A DNA stretch of 32,014 bases from Planctomycetaceae bacterium (lineage in GTDB: Bacteria; Planctomycetota; Planctomycetia; Planctomycetales; Planctomycetaceae), in NCBI GenBank assembly GCA_013813775.1, contig JACCRE010000326.1, positions 1-32,014 of the forward strand, read 5' to 3'. Position 1 is the stretch's first letter, and the number at the start of each line of letters is the position of its first letter. Shown piece after piece: positions 1 to 10,910 of this stretch. A program made the translations under genes and the position numbers. The notes under the pieces were generated by a model. That model was not told the DNA's origin, did not search any database, and saw only the letters and a list, made by a program, of their open reading frames with translations.

Positions 1-150
1 CAAGCTGGCGCAGGCGGCTCAGAAACGCTGGCGACGCCTCAACGGCCACCAGCAGATCACTCATCTCCTCGAAGGCAGAACCTTCATCGACGGAACCCTG
101 CAGGACGCCGCCTGATCAACACTCGAGCCACGACATTTGACAGTTCCTCT
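1..150 (+). mobile_element. Right end of an IS256-like insertion sequence (approximate)
   Basis: The transposase tail is followed by about 30 bp containing CGACATTTGACAGTTCCTC (132-150), which resembles the terminal inverted repeats of IS256-type elements (CACAAC-ATTTGACA-like). The boundary is an estimate because the left end and the target-site duplication are outside the window. Confidence 0.3.
2..115 (+). CDS. IS256-family (mutator-type) transposase, C-terminal fragment
   Basis: Only the last 37 codons are inside the window; the frame is open to the left edge and ends at TGA 113-115. The peptide begins KLAQAAQKRWRRLNG and continues with H-L-L-E-G-R-T-F-I-D-G. This resembles the usual end of IS256-family transposases (AQKRWR, a short hydrophobic stretch, then a G-x-x-F-x-DG motif). 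The DDE catalytic residues would lie upstream, outside the window, so activity cannot be judged. The family call rests on recognition of this short tail. Confidence 0.6.
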   Translation, partial: KLAQAAQKRWRRLNGHQQITHLLEGRTFIDGTLQDAA

Positions 151-218
151 TACCCGCCTTCTTGAGGCGGAGCGACTCGAACGGCCTCAAAAGTGGTATT
201 TACCGCTTTGGAGACTGA

Positions 219-238
219 AGAAAGGCGACGGGCCGTCG
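219..238 (-). terminator. Weak terminator-like hairpin after dnaJ
   Basis: CGACG (226-230) pairs with CGTCG (234-238) around a 3-nt loop. On the minus strand the stem is followed by CCTTTCTT. It lies 17 bp past the dnaJ stop codon. The stem is only 5 bp, so this is weak. Confidence 0.25.
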
Positions 239-255
239 TTCGAGGTTGTCGCTCT

Positions 256-1170
256 TTACCACAATCCAACCCGCGGGTCGCGGTCCAGCGTCCTGAGCCT
301 CTCGAACAGTTCGCGTTGCTCGCTCGTAAGTGATTCAGGCACGACGACTTTCGCGACGACATACAGATCGCCGCGAGTGCCCGTTTTCCGATCGGGAATC
401 CCTTTGCCGCGGAGACGCAGCTTGCGACCGCTGCTCGTTCCGGGCGGCAGCGTGACGACGACCGTGCCTTCGTTGAGCGTCGGGGCTTCGACCTTCGCTC
501 CGAGTGCGCCTTCCGAGGGCGTGATCGGGATCTCGACACTCAGGTCGTTGCCGTCGCGGCGAAAGTAGGGGTGCGGGGCGACGCGAATCGTCAGCAGCAA
601 ATCGCCGGCGGGTCCGCCCGCACTGCCGGGATGTCCTTCGCCGCCGAGCCGGATCGTGCTGCCGTCCGACAGACCCGCCGGAATCTTGACGGTGATCCGC
701 TCGGTCCTGCCGGCACGGTTCACCGACACTTCGTGTTGGCCACCTTCGGCGGCGACCAGGAACGGCACCGTGATCTCGGCCCGCAGATCCTGACCTTTCG
801 AAGGGCGGGCGCTCGGGCCGCGTCGTCCGCGGCCGAAACCGCCGAACAGGTCTCCGAGGTCCACTCCTTCGCCGAACAGATCGCCGATATCGATCGGCCC
901 GGCTCCGCCGCCGGGACCGCCCGCCCAAGGCGGCGTTCGACCGCCGGCTTGATTGAAGGCATGCCCGAAGCGATCGTACTGCGCCCGTTTTTCGGCATCG
1001 CCGAGTACGGCGTATGCTTCCTGAACCTTCTTGAACTTCTCCGACGCCGCCTTGTCGTCGGGCTTCACGTCGGGGTGGTTTTCGCGGCTCAGCTTGCGAT
1101 ACGCCTTACGGATTTCGTCCGCGGTGGCGTCTTTCTTCACGCCGAGCACTTGGTAGAGGTCTTCAGCCAT
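256..1170 (-). CDS. DnaJ-family co-chaperone, type II (CbpA-like)
   Basis: The 304-residue protein stimulates DnaK ATPase activity and delivers clients to it. The J domain occupies residues 1-70 and has the obligatory HPD motif at 32-34. A Gly/Phe-rich linker (about 72-115, with two copies of a GDLFG-type motif) and two C-terminal peptide-binding beta domains (about 120-285) follow. No CxxCxGxG zinc-finger repeats are present, so it is the CbpA-like class rather than canonical DnaJ. The start is fixed by homology at MAEDLYQVLG; an in-frame GTG at 1215 would only add residues encoded by the leader hairpin. No Shine-Dalgarno is seen: the 13 nt before ATG are TTTTTTGTGTCAC. A terminator-like hairpin lies directly upstream. 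The next gene on the right is divergent. No dnaK or grpE is in the window. Confidence 0.93.
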   Translation of the reverse strand: MAEDLYQVLGVKKDATADEIRKAYRKLSRENHPDVKPDDKAASEKFKKVQEAYAVLGDAEKRAQYDRFGHAFNQAGGRTPPWAGGPGGGAGPIDIGDLFGEGVDLGDLFGGFGRGRRGPSARPSKGQDLRAEITVPFLVAAEGGQHEVSVNRAGRTERITVKIPAGLSDGSTIRLGGEGHPGSAGGPAGDLLLTIRVAPHPYFRRDGNDLSVEIPITPSEGALGAKVEAPTLNEGTVVVTLPPGTSSGRKLRLRGKGIPDRKTGTRGDLYVVAKVVVPESLTSEQRELFERLRTLDRDPRVGLW

Positions 1171-1177
1171 GTGACAC

Positions 1178-1204
1178 AAAAAAGCGCGGCCCCGAAGGGC
1201 CGCG
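1178..1204 (-). terminator. Intrinsic terminator-like hairpin in the dnaJ leader
   Basis: On the minus strand an 8-bp perfect GC stem (CGCGGCCC / GGGCCGCG) closes a TTCG loop and is followed by C and six Ts. The T-run ends 7 nt before the dnaJ ATG. The shape is that of a Rho-independent terminator with a stable C(UUCG)G tetraloop. It either ends an unseen upstream minus-strand transcript or attenuates dnaJ itself. Confidence 0.7.
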
Positions 1205-1589
1205 AAGGGGAACACTGTACGGAATAGGGCCCGTCGGCCTGGACGGAGATCGTCGCGGAATTCTACGCGGTCGCCGACGCAGCATACAAGATCGGCGGCT
1301 CAGACGGCGATGGATCGTGACGGTTTCGCAGCCATAGTTCACACAGTTGACCCTGATCGAGGCCGGATGAGCATCATTTAGGCAAACCTGCCAAGGAGTT
1401 TTGATTGTGGTGTTTGCTCCGTAAATAGGGGCGGCAAAGGCGTTTCTCCGCTCGGTACCCCGCCCGTTGAGAATTAGGCTGATCCCCCGATTGCGTCTGC
1501 CCCTTGGTGAGGTGAGGATACAGCGAACCCGCCGTACAGTTTTCATCCGGCTCTGCCGGTTCCCACGCGCCGACGAAAAGACGCCGACC
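1205..1589. other. Intergenic region between divergent dnaJ and an unknown gene
   Basis: About 385 bp. I see no credible gene or tRNA here. Frames on both strands are arginine- and proline-rich without a ribosome-binding site. It should contain the promoters for both flanking genes, but no clear -35/-10 pair stands out. A short minus-strand RNA ending at the 1178-1204 hairpin would fit in this space. Confidence 0.4.
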
Positions 1590-2219
1590 GTGCTGACCAT
1601 CTCCAATGACGTTCTTCCTCAGAGCAGCTTGTGCTACCTGGCGTTCCGGATCGCATTTCGCGAAACGCTGGAACGGATCGCCCTGGCCGATCAGGTCGGC
1701 TGTGATCCACATGAAGCCTTCGGGTTTCTGACGGAAGTGCCGTTTTTGCGGTCGGTCCCGGCACATGTGCAACTCGACCTGCTCGCGGCGACCTGGGCCA
1801 AGCATGTCGCCTGCGAGTCGGTCGCGGCCGACCTTGTCGACGAGGCGGTGCTGTACGCCGTCTGCGAAACAAGTGCGAACGTCGTCGAGTCGGAGCCGGA
1901 GATCCTGGAATGCTACTTGTCGGGTGGTCCGCTCGACATCGCACCCGCCGCCGAACCGATGCTGGCGAGCGAACTGCGGGCCTTGCATCTGAATCTCGCG
2001 AGCGAAGGCGACTACCTGCTCGTCAGCCAGTTCGAGGACTTGCCGCCCGACGACGCCGCGACGCTGAAGGCGAAGTTCGGCATGACCGAAGAGAAGCTCG
2101 AGCCAATGTTCGACGTTCTCGGCCGGTGGTACCTCTCGCCCGAGTTCCTGGGCAACCTCACGGGCCTGCTGACCGGCCGCGAAGTGCTGAAGACGGTCCG
2201 CGTGCTCGGCGTGCGGTGA
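1590..2219 (+). CDS. Conserved-looking protein of unknown function
   Basis: I do not recognise the family. From the GTG at 1590 the product is 209 residues, acidic and mostly helical in character, with no signal peptide and only weak hydrophobic stretches, so it is probably cytoplasmic. It contains two segments rich in short hydrophobic/charged periodicity (about 10-90 and 110-165) and ends LKTVRVLGVR. The frame stays open back to a TTG at 1467 and also has a GTG at 1512, but the first 40 codons there are arginine-rich and look non-coding, so 1590 is preferred. No start has a strong ribosome-binding site. It ends exactly where mfd ends (stop codons at 2217-2219 and 2220-2222), convergent with no spacer. 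Confidence 0.65.
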   Translation: MLTISNDVLPQSSLCYLAFRIAFRETLERIALADQVGCDPHEAFGFLTEVPFLRSVPAHVQLDLLAATWAKHVACESVAADLVDEAVLYAVCETSANVVESEPEILECYLSGGPLDIAPAAEPMLASELRALHLNLASEGDYLLVSQFEDLPPDDAATLKAKFGMTEEKLEPMFDVLGRWYLSPEFLGNLTGLLTGREVLKTVRVLGVR

Positions 2220-5705
<3,486 letters not shown>

Positions 5706-5764
5706 GGTTGGGCATTGTAGCGGCGGAAGCGGACGCGGCTACGGATCGCGGAACGGCTCTCCTG

Positions 5765-6163
5765 TCAGGTGCAGTTCTGCCGAAGGAAGCTCGCAATGTC
5801 TTCTTTCCGCGTCTCTCTTCGGGCGACCGAGAAAACGAGCGCCTCCAACTCCTCATTGTCGGCGTCGAGATCGTGACCGTTCAAAACCAGGAACACGATC
5901 GCGGCGACGGTCGCTACTCGCTTGTTCCCATCGATGAACGCGTGATTCTGGGCGAGGTGACAGAGATAAACGGCGGCCATGTCGAACAGGTCGCCATGTA
6001 GGAAACGGCCGCCGAAAGTCGCTTGAGGTTGAGCGACCGCCGATTCCAGGTTGCCCTGGCTCAGCACCCCGTGGCTCCCTCCGTACCGCGAGATCTGGTC
6101 GTGGTGGATCTCCAGAATCTCTTCGATCGTCAGAAAGATCGGAGTCGGGGACGATTCGTCCAT
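5765..6163 (-). CDS. doc: Doc-type (death-on-curing) toxin of a type II TA module
   Basis: The 132-residue Fic/Doc-fold protein carries HAFIDGNKR at residues 74-82, matching the Doc signature HxFx(D/N)(A/G)NKR rather than the AMPylating Fic motif HPFxxGNGR. P1 Doc is known to inactivate EF-Tu by phosphorylation; the same activity is inferred here. Length is typical (P1 Doc is 126 residues). The start ATG 6161-6163 lies 4 nt after the antitoxin stop, so the two are co-transcribed and probably translationally coupled. The toxin looks intact. mfd follows 59 bp downstream on the same strand. Confidence 0.9.
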   Translation of the reverse strand: MDESSPTPIFLTIEEILEIHHDQISRYGGSHGVLSQGNLESAVAQPQATFGGRFLHGDLFDMAAVYLCHLAQNHAFIDGNKRVATVAAIVFLVLNGHDLDADNEELEALVFSVARRETRKEDIASFLRQNCT

Positions 6164-6167
6164 TCCG

Positions 6168-6395
6168 TTACTCGGCGAGCTTCTTCAAGACCTTGCCGTA
6201 CCGACGATTCGTGCGGGACAGTGCTGCATCGAATTTCTCACGACGTTTCGCATCGGTGACGGGCACAAGCATCAGGCTCGTGCCGTCCGTCGTGACCTCA
6301 AGCGGTGTATCGCTCGAAATCTTCAACAGGTCGAGAATCGGCTTTTCGATCACGATCGCCAGACTATTGCCGTGCTTTGTGAGACGTTTAATCAT
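6168..6395 (-). CDS. AbrB/MazE-type antitoxin
   Basis: The 75-residue protein has an N-terminal SpoVT-AbrB swapped-hairpin DNA-binding domain (KRLTKHGNSLAIVIEKPIL, residues 3-21; the HGNSxAIxIPK-like motif is characteristic). Its C-terminal charged tail (about 50-75) would wrap the toxin. A TTG at 6398 is in frame, but ATG 6393-6395 follows a GGAAACGGG ribosome-binding sequence and is preferred. Antitoxins of this type usually repress their own operon as a complex with the toxin. A 14-bp palindrome overlaps the predicted -10 box upstream. The classical partner of Doc is Phd, so this is the alternative AbrB-Doc pairing. Confidence 0.85.
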   Translation of the reverse strand: MIKRLTKHGNSLAIVIEKPILDLLKISSDTPLEVTTDGTSLMLVPVTDAKRREKFDAALSRTNRRYGKVLKKLAE

Positions 6396-6415
6396 CAACC
6401 CGTTTCCGTTGATAC

Positions 6416-6456
6416 ATTGTTACAACAATCGTAGCGTCCACTGCGGCGCAGATCAA
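6416..6456 (-). promoter_or_regulatory. Toxin-antitoxin promoter with overlapping operator palindrome
   Basis: On the minus strand TTGATC (6456-6451), a 17-bp spacer and TACGAT (6433-6428) form a sigma70-like promoter, 4/6 matches in each box. The perfect 6-2-6 palindrome ATTGTT-N2-AACAAT (6416-6429) overlaps the -10 box and lies about 20 bp before the antitoxin ATG. It is AT-rich within a GC-rich region. Operator function is inferred from TA autoregulation. Confidence 0.5.
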
Positions 6457-6506
6457 CTGCGGCTCGGGGAACCCGCGGTACGAAGTCAGCTTGGCCAATG
6501 ACAGGT

Positions 6507-7181
6507 TTATGACAGCCCCGCCCAACTGGCTGGTTCCTGTGCCTTCACCGTCACCTCCTCTCCCTGCGTCGGATGCCAAAACGTCAGCGACGAGGCGTGC
6601 AGAGCGATGCTGCCGTCGAGACGAACCGTTGAACCGTACTTGCCGTCGCCGAGGATCGGCCAGCCGCGGCTGGCGAGTTGCACGCGGATCTGGTGGCTGC
6701 GGCCCGTCACCGGATGCACTTCGACGAGGCTGCGACTGCCGTTCGTCTTCAGTCGCTTGACCGCGAGAGCCGCCTGTTGCGCTCCCGGCGTGCCCTCGCG
6801 CACGACTTGAGTCACGTTTCGGCCGGGGTCCTTCCAAAGCCAGTCTTGCAGCACAGCGTCCCGCTCGGGCGGAGCGCCTTCGACGATCGCCCGATAGACC
6901 TTCTCGACCGTTCGTTCGCGGAACTGCTCGCTGAGTCGCGCCGCCGCCTTGCTCGTGCGGGCGAACAGAACCACCCCGGAAACCGGTCGGTCGAGCCGAT
7001 GCACAACGCCGAGGAAAACCGCCCCCGGCTTGGCGTACGTCCGCTTCACGTAATCTTTCGCCATGTCAAGCAGCGTGCGCTCGCCCGTGGCGTCACCCAT
7101 CGTCAGCAGCCGCGCCGGTTTGTTCACGGCGAGGCAGTGATTGTCCTCGTAGAGAACTTCGAGATCATCGGGAATGGCCAT
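6507..7181 (-). CDS. RluA-family RNA pseudouridine synthase
   Basis: The 224-residue enzyme isomerises uridine to pseudouridine in rRNA or tRNA. The catalytic HRLDRPVSG motif is at residues 61-69 with Asp64 as nucleophile. The family motifs VNKPAR (19-24), EKVYRAIV and HPVTGRSHQIRVQLA are present. No N-terminal S4 RNA-binding domain is present, so it resembles RluA or short TruC/YqcB-like members more than RluC/RluD. The exact target base cannot be told. It starts at ATG 7179-7181, 6 bp after the nadE stop codon, indicating one transcription unit with nadE upstream. Confidence 0.93.
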   Translation of the reverse strand: MAIPDDLEVLYEDNHCLAVNKPARLLTMGDATGERTLLDMAKDYVKRTYAKPGAVFLGVVHRLDRPVSGVVLFARTSKAAARLSEQFRERTVEKVYRAIVEGAPPERDAVLQDWLWKDPGRNVTQVVREGTPGAQQAALAVKRLKTNGSRSLVEVHPVTGRSHQIRVQLASRGWPILGDGKYGSTVRLDGSIALHASSLTFWHPTQGEEVTVKAQEPASWAGLS

Positions 7182-7187
7182 CGCGGC

Positions 7188-9275
7188 TCACGATGCTCCG
7201 GAACCGGCATCGAGTTCCGTCAGCCACGCCGCGACCTCGGCGTCGCTGGGCATGCGCCAATCACCGCGCGGCGAGAGGCTGACGGTGCCCACCTTCGGCC
7301 CGTCCGGCACGCAGGACCGCTTAAACTGGTTGGCGAAGAACCGGCGGTAGAACGTCCGCAGAGCTGCCTCGATCTCCTCGGGCGAATGGTGCTGCCGGAA
7401 GTCGGCGATCGACGCGAGCGCGAGCAGCTTCGTGGGGCCGTAGCCGTTCCGCACGATGTTGAACAGAAAGAAATCATGCAGCTCATAGGGGCCGAGCGTG
7501 TCTTCGGTCGATTGCAGGATTTCGCCCAGCTTCGAGGCGGGCAGGAGCTCGGGGCTGATCGTCGTTTCGGCGATGTCGAGCAACGTCTCCCTCGCCGCGC
7601 CGTCGAACTCGTGAAGAGCGACGTAACGGACGAGAAACTTGACAAGCGTCTTGGGGATCGAGCAGTTTGGGTTGTACATGCTCATGTGATCGCCGTTGTA
7701 GGTCGACCAGCCGAGCGCGGCCTCACTGAGGTCGCCTGTGCCGAGCACGAAACCCCGGCTCATCAGCAGGAACGTTCGCAGCCGGGCCTGCACGTTCTCG
7801 AAGACGAGATCCTTGCGGTTGCCCTCGTCGAGGTCGGCCAGCAGAGCCTGAAATTCTTCGATGTCGAGCGTCGAGACATCGATGCCGAACGGCGAATGGC
7901 CGATTTCGCGGAAGGCTTCGAGACACAACGGCCGGATGTCGATCGAGTCCGATCCGACGCCGAGGTGCTTCATTAGCGCGAGAGCGTTCGTTTTCGTGCG
8001 GTCCGTCGTGCCGAAGCCCGGCATCGTGAGCCCGCGCACGCGACGTCGCGGTGAACCGATAAGGTCGCAGGTCTTGACGGCGACGAGCAACGAGAGCGTG
8101 CTGTCGAGCCCGCCGGAGACGCCGATCTGCAACGGCGATTCGTGCGGCAACGACATCAACCGCTTGGCCAACCCGCGGCATTGGATGCTGAAGATCTCGT
8201 GGCAGCGCTCGTCGAGATCAGCCGTATCACGCGGCACGAAGGGGGCGCCGCTGACGTACCGCTTCGGTGTCCCGTCAAGCTCTTCTCGAATCGAGAACCC
8301 GATCTCGCGGTATTCTCGCGGCAGGAACCGGCAGGGAGCGTTGAACGTGACCATCGTTCGGCGATCATGCCGCAGCTTGGCGACGTCGACATCGGCGATC
8401 GCTGCTCGCGAGATGTGCTGGGCAGGGGTCGTTTGCGAAGATCTCTCCGGTCGCTGACGCTCCCGGCTCGCTCCCTCATCGTGCTGTGGCAAGAGCAGCC
8501 CCTCGATCTCCGCCAGCATGTACCCGTTCTCGGCGATCAGGCAGTGGCCGCCGAAGACGAGATCGGTCGTCGATTCCGTCGGACCCGCCCCGGCGTAGGC
8601 GTAGGCCGCGATGCAGCGGGCCGACTGCGACTCGACGAGGCTCTTGCGATAGCCGCGTTTGCCGATGACTTCGTTGCTGGCCGACGGATTCAGCAGCACC
8701 GTCGCTCCCGCAAGCGCCTGAAATGCGCTCGGCGGTATCGGCACCCACAGATCCTCGCAAATCTCGATACCGATGCCGATTCGCTGCCCGGACGCACCTT
8801 CCGCGAAGAAGAGCAGATCGATGCCGAAGGGCGCGATCGTCGAGCCGTTGAGTTCCACATGAGACCGTTCGTCGCCCGTCGCGGCGGTGAAGCGACGCGC
8901 CTCGTAGAACTCGCCGTAGTTCGGTAGAAACTGCTTCGGAACGACGCCCAGAATCTCACCGTCGCTGATCGCCGCCGCGCAGTTGTAAAGGGCGTTCTCG
9001 ATCGCGAGCGGCAGACCGACCACGACGAGTTGCTCCTGTCCGTCGGTCGCGTCCCGGAGGCGCAGCAGTTGCTCGCGAGCGGCCGACAGCAGTACCTCCT
9101 GGTGGAACAGGTCTTCGCAGGTGTAGCCGGTGAGGCACAGTTCGGGGAACAGCACGCAATCCGCGTCCGCGAGATCGGCGAGGTGCTTCAGGATCTCGTC
9201 GGCGTTCGCTTCCGGGTTGCCGACATGCACGACGGGGCTGACGGTCGCGATGCGGAAGAGACCATGTCGTTTCAT
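7188..9275 (-). CDS. nadE: Glutamine-dependent NAD+ synthetase
   Basis: The 695-residue enzyme amidates nicotinate adenine dinucleotide to NAD+ using ATP and ammonia from glutamine. The N-terminal nitrilase-like glutaminase domain (about 1-300) has a Glu45-Lys114-Cys173 triad within FPELCLTGY, VVPKQFLPNY and IEICEDLW. The C-terminal synthetase domain (about 360-690) has the PP-loop SGGLDS at 387-392. It is the long, tunnel-type NadE (about 680 residues), not the ammonia-only form. The start MKRHGLFRIATVSP is chosen by homology; upstream in-frame codons are unconvincing. Residues about 266-289 are an Arg/Ser-rich insertion made by a dispersed repeat (separate entry). It probably forms an operon with the pseudouridine synthase gene. 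Confidence 0.96.
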   Translation of the reverse strand: MKRHGLFRIATVSPVVHVGNPEANADEILKHLADLADADCVLFPELCLTGYTCEDLFHQEVLLSAAREQLLRLRDATDGQEQLVVVGLPLAIENALYNCAAAISDGEILGVVPKQFLPNYGEFYEARRFTAATGDERSHVELNGSTIAPFGIDLLFFAEGASGQRIGIGIEICEDLWVPIPPSAFQALAGATVLLNPSASNEVIGKRGYRKSLVESQSARCIAAYAYAGAGPTESTTDLVFGGHCLIAENGYMLAEIEGLLLPQHDEGASRERQRPERSSQTTPAQHISRAAIADVDVAKLRHDRRTMVTFNAPCRFLPREYREIGFSIREELDGTPKRYVSGAPFVPRDTADLDERCHEIFSIQCRGLAKRLMSLPHESPLQIGVSGGLDSTLSLLVAVKTCDLIGSPRRRVRGLTMPGFGTTDRTKTNALALMKHLGVGSDSIDIRPLCLEAFREIGHSPFGIDVSTLDIEEFQALLADLDEGNRKDLVFENVQARLRTFLLMSRGFVLGTGDLSEAALGWSTYNGDHMSMYNPNCSIPKTLVKFLVRYVALHEFDGAARETLLDIAETTISPELLPASKLGEILQSTEDTLGPYELHDFFLFNIVRNGYGPTKLLALASIADFRQHHSPEEIEAALRTFYRRFFANQFKRSCVPDGPKVGTVSLSPRGDWRMPSDAEVAAWLTELDAGSGAS
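8405..8478 (-). repeat. In-frame repeat-derived insertion in nadE (residues ~266-290)
   Basis: The core CCGGTCGCTGACGCTCCCGG (8448-8467), followed by CTCGCTCCCTC, is built from the same modules (GAGCCG, CGACCG, GGGAGCG) as the intergenic repeats at 15281-15327 and 21302-21376. It encodes EGASRERQRPERSSQ, foreign to the NadE family, in the linker between the glutaminase and synthetase domains. The limits are approximate. Confidence 0.6.
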
Positions 9276-9370
9276 GACGGAAGGACGCGGCTGACGGGGC
9301 GAGGGTTCGAGTGTGATTGATAAGACGCCCGGAGCAAGCTCTCGATTCCGCGGGCGCACTCACGAATCCG

Positions 9371-9410
9371 ATTCCCCTCTCCCTGGGGAGAGGGGGCAGG
9401 GGTGAGGGGA
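9371..9410 (+). repeat. Dispersed repeat, copy 1 of an inverted pair
   Basis: A 40-bp unit of ATTCCCCTCTCCCTGGGGAG then AGGGGGCAGGGGTGAGGGGA, containing an internal CCCCTCTCC/GGGGAGAGGGG hairpin. A nearly identical copy lies inverted at 9495-9535, 84 bp away. It sits upstream of nadE. The unit resembles the LTPAPSPQGEG-type intergenic repeat found in many GC-rich genomes. Confidence 0.8.
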
Positions 9411-9494
9411 TGCCCTGCCGCGCACATCCTTATATTTTCCAGCTTCGACGACACTCTCGCAAATGGGCGCAAGCGACGAACGATGCCAACCTGC

Positions 9495-9535
9495 TCCCCT
9501 CACCCCCGGCCCCTCTCCCGAGGGAGAGGGGAATT
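9495..9535 (-). repeat. Dispersed repeat, copy 2 (inverted), overlapping a gene end
   Basis: This is the reverse complement of copy 1 with only a few differences. It overlaps the 3' end of the glycosyltransferase gene and provides its last 11 codons (NSPLPRERGRG) and its stop codon (TGA, 9500-9502). Paired with copy 1 it could form a large cruciform or RNA hairpin spanning 9371-9535. Confidence 0.8.
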
Positions 9536-10693
9536 GGTCTGGGATTTCAACACTTCAGTATAAACCTCGCGAATACGCCTCGTCATCGTTTCGTGGCGAA
9601 AGGTTTCGGTAAACCGCCGACGTCCCGTTTCTCCCAGCCGCTTTCGCAGAGCAGGGTCGGCGATGAGCTTCGACAGGGCGTCGGCGAGTTCGGTGGTGCT
9701 TTCGGGGGGCAGCAGAAAGCCCGTCTCGTCGTTGATGCACACCTCCCGTGCCCCGTCGACGTCGTAGCTCACGACCGGCTTTCCGGCGATGAGCCCTTGA
9801 GGCAACACGCGAGCCAGACCTTCGCGCAGGCTCGTATGGACGACGATGTCCATCGCGTTGACGAGTTCCGGCACCCGGCCGGGCAGAACCAGTCCCGTGA
9901 AGCGGAAGTGCGATTGAAGCCCCGCTGCGGCGATCCGCTTTTCGAAGTCGCCTCGCAGGATTCCGTCGCCGACGAAGAGGAACAAGATGTTCGGATGTCG
10001 CCGCACCAGTTCCGGGGCGATCTTCAGCAGGAACTCGTGCCCTTTCAGCGGAAACAGCCTCGCGATCTTGCCGATGACGACGGCGTCGGAAGGAATGTCG
10101 AGCTCCGATCGCACTTCGTCTGGCGTTCGCGGCGGACTAAAGAACGGCTCGACCTCCATGCCGCTGTAGATCGTGATGAACCGCTCCCGCGGAGCAACAC
10201 ACGCATCGACGTACTGATCAGTCATCGCGTCACAGACGCCGATGAACCGATCGGTCCGCCGCCCGGCCCAGCGCTCCGCTCGTAAGTACATTTGATAAGG
10301 AACTGCGCTCTGGCCGCGGAAGAAGCTCGGCCCGTGGATCGTGTGCACGACGGGAATCCGCAGCTTCGCGGCCGCGGCGCGTCCCAGGATGCCGGCCTTG
10401 CCGCTGTGGGTATGCACGACGTCGGGTTCGATCGCGCGCAACAACCGGATGAACTCGCGAAAGCTCGCCCAATCGTCGCTCGGGGAAATGTGCCGGAACA
10501 GCCGCGGAAGCACGTGCAGCGGATAGCCGCCGTTGCGAGCACGCTCTTCGAGGCTTCCTTCCGGACCGAGACCCGGCCCGGTGATCAGCGAAACCTTATC
10601 GCCGTAGTCGCGATGCTGGTCCTCGACCGTCAGCAGCGTGTTCTCCTGCGCTCCGCCGATGATGAGTCGCGTGATGAAATGAACGACGTTCAT
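9500..10693 (-). CDS. GT4-family glycosyltransferase
   Basis: The 397-residue GT-B retaining glycosyltransferase is probably cytoplasmic and uses a nucleotide sugar to extend a glycan or glycolipid; the actual substrates are unknown. The N-terminal Rossmann domain starts MNVVHFITRLIIGGAQENT with the acceptor-side motif HTHSGKAG (about 93-100). The donor-binding domain has IGKIARLFPLKGHEFLL, FVGDG, then SLREGLARVLPQGLIAGKPVV, corresponding to the EGxxxxxxEA-type region with Gln in place of the second Glu. The start is set by the family N-terminus; the frame upstream is open but unlike protein. The last 11 residues come from a dispersed repeat. The neighbouring alginate lyase gene is divergent, with no evident pathway link. 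Confidence 0.9.
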   Translation of the reverse strand: MNVVHFITRLIIGGAQENTLLTVEDQHRDYGDKVSLITGPGLGPEGSLEERARNGGYPLHVLPRLFRHISPSDDWASFREFIRLLRAIEPDVVHTHSGKAGILGRAAAAKLRIPVVHTIHGPSFFRGQSAVPYQMYLRAERWAGRRTDRFIGVCDAMTDQYVDACVAPRERFITIYSGMEVEPFFSPPRTPDEVRSELDIPSDAVVIGKIARLFPLKGHEFLLKIAPELVRRHPNILFLFVGDGILRGDFEKRIAAAGLQSHFRFTGLVLPGRVPELVNAMDIVVHTSLREGLARVLPQGLIAGKPVVSYDVDGAREVCINDETGFLLPPESTTELADALSKLIADPALRKRLGETGRRRFTETFRHETMTRRIREVYTEVLKSQTNSPLPRERGRG

Positions 10694-10910
10694 TGGCCGT
10701 GACAAGCGACTGATCAGGAGATGTGGTTCTGAAGCATGACGGGATCGAATGTACCAATTCGCTAAACCATCACGCGGCTTCTGGAGCCGCCGTCCATTGT
10801 TCCGAAGTATGATGCCGCGTCTTCGACCGGTCCATGACGAGCAGCCGATCGAATGACGAGCGTTCTTCGAAATCGGCCGTTCGAAAGTTCTTACCAAGAC
10901 GAATCATGTT

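Noticed and set aside
1205-1466. Possible SRP RNA, 6S RNA or tRNA ending at the dnaJ leader terminator
   Set aside because: No T-loop consensus, SRP apical-loop motif or 6S-like long stem was recognisable. A novel small RNA remains possible, but none is claimed.
10774-10790. GCGGCT/AGCCGC hairpin between the glycosyltransferase and alginate lyase genes
   Set aside because: Six base pairs without a T-run, located between two divergent starts where a terminator is not expected. Probably chance in GC-rich DNA.
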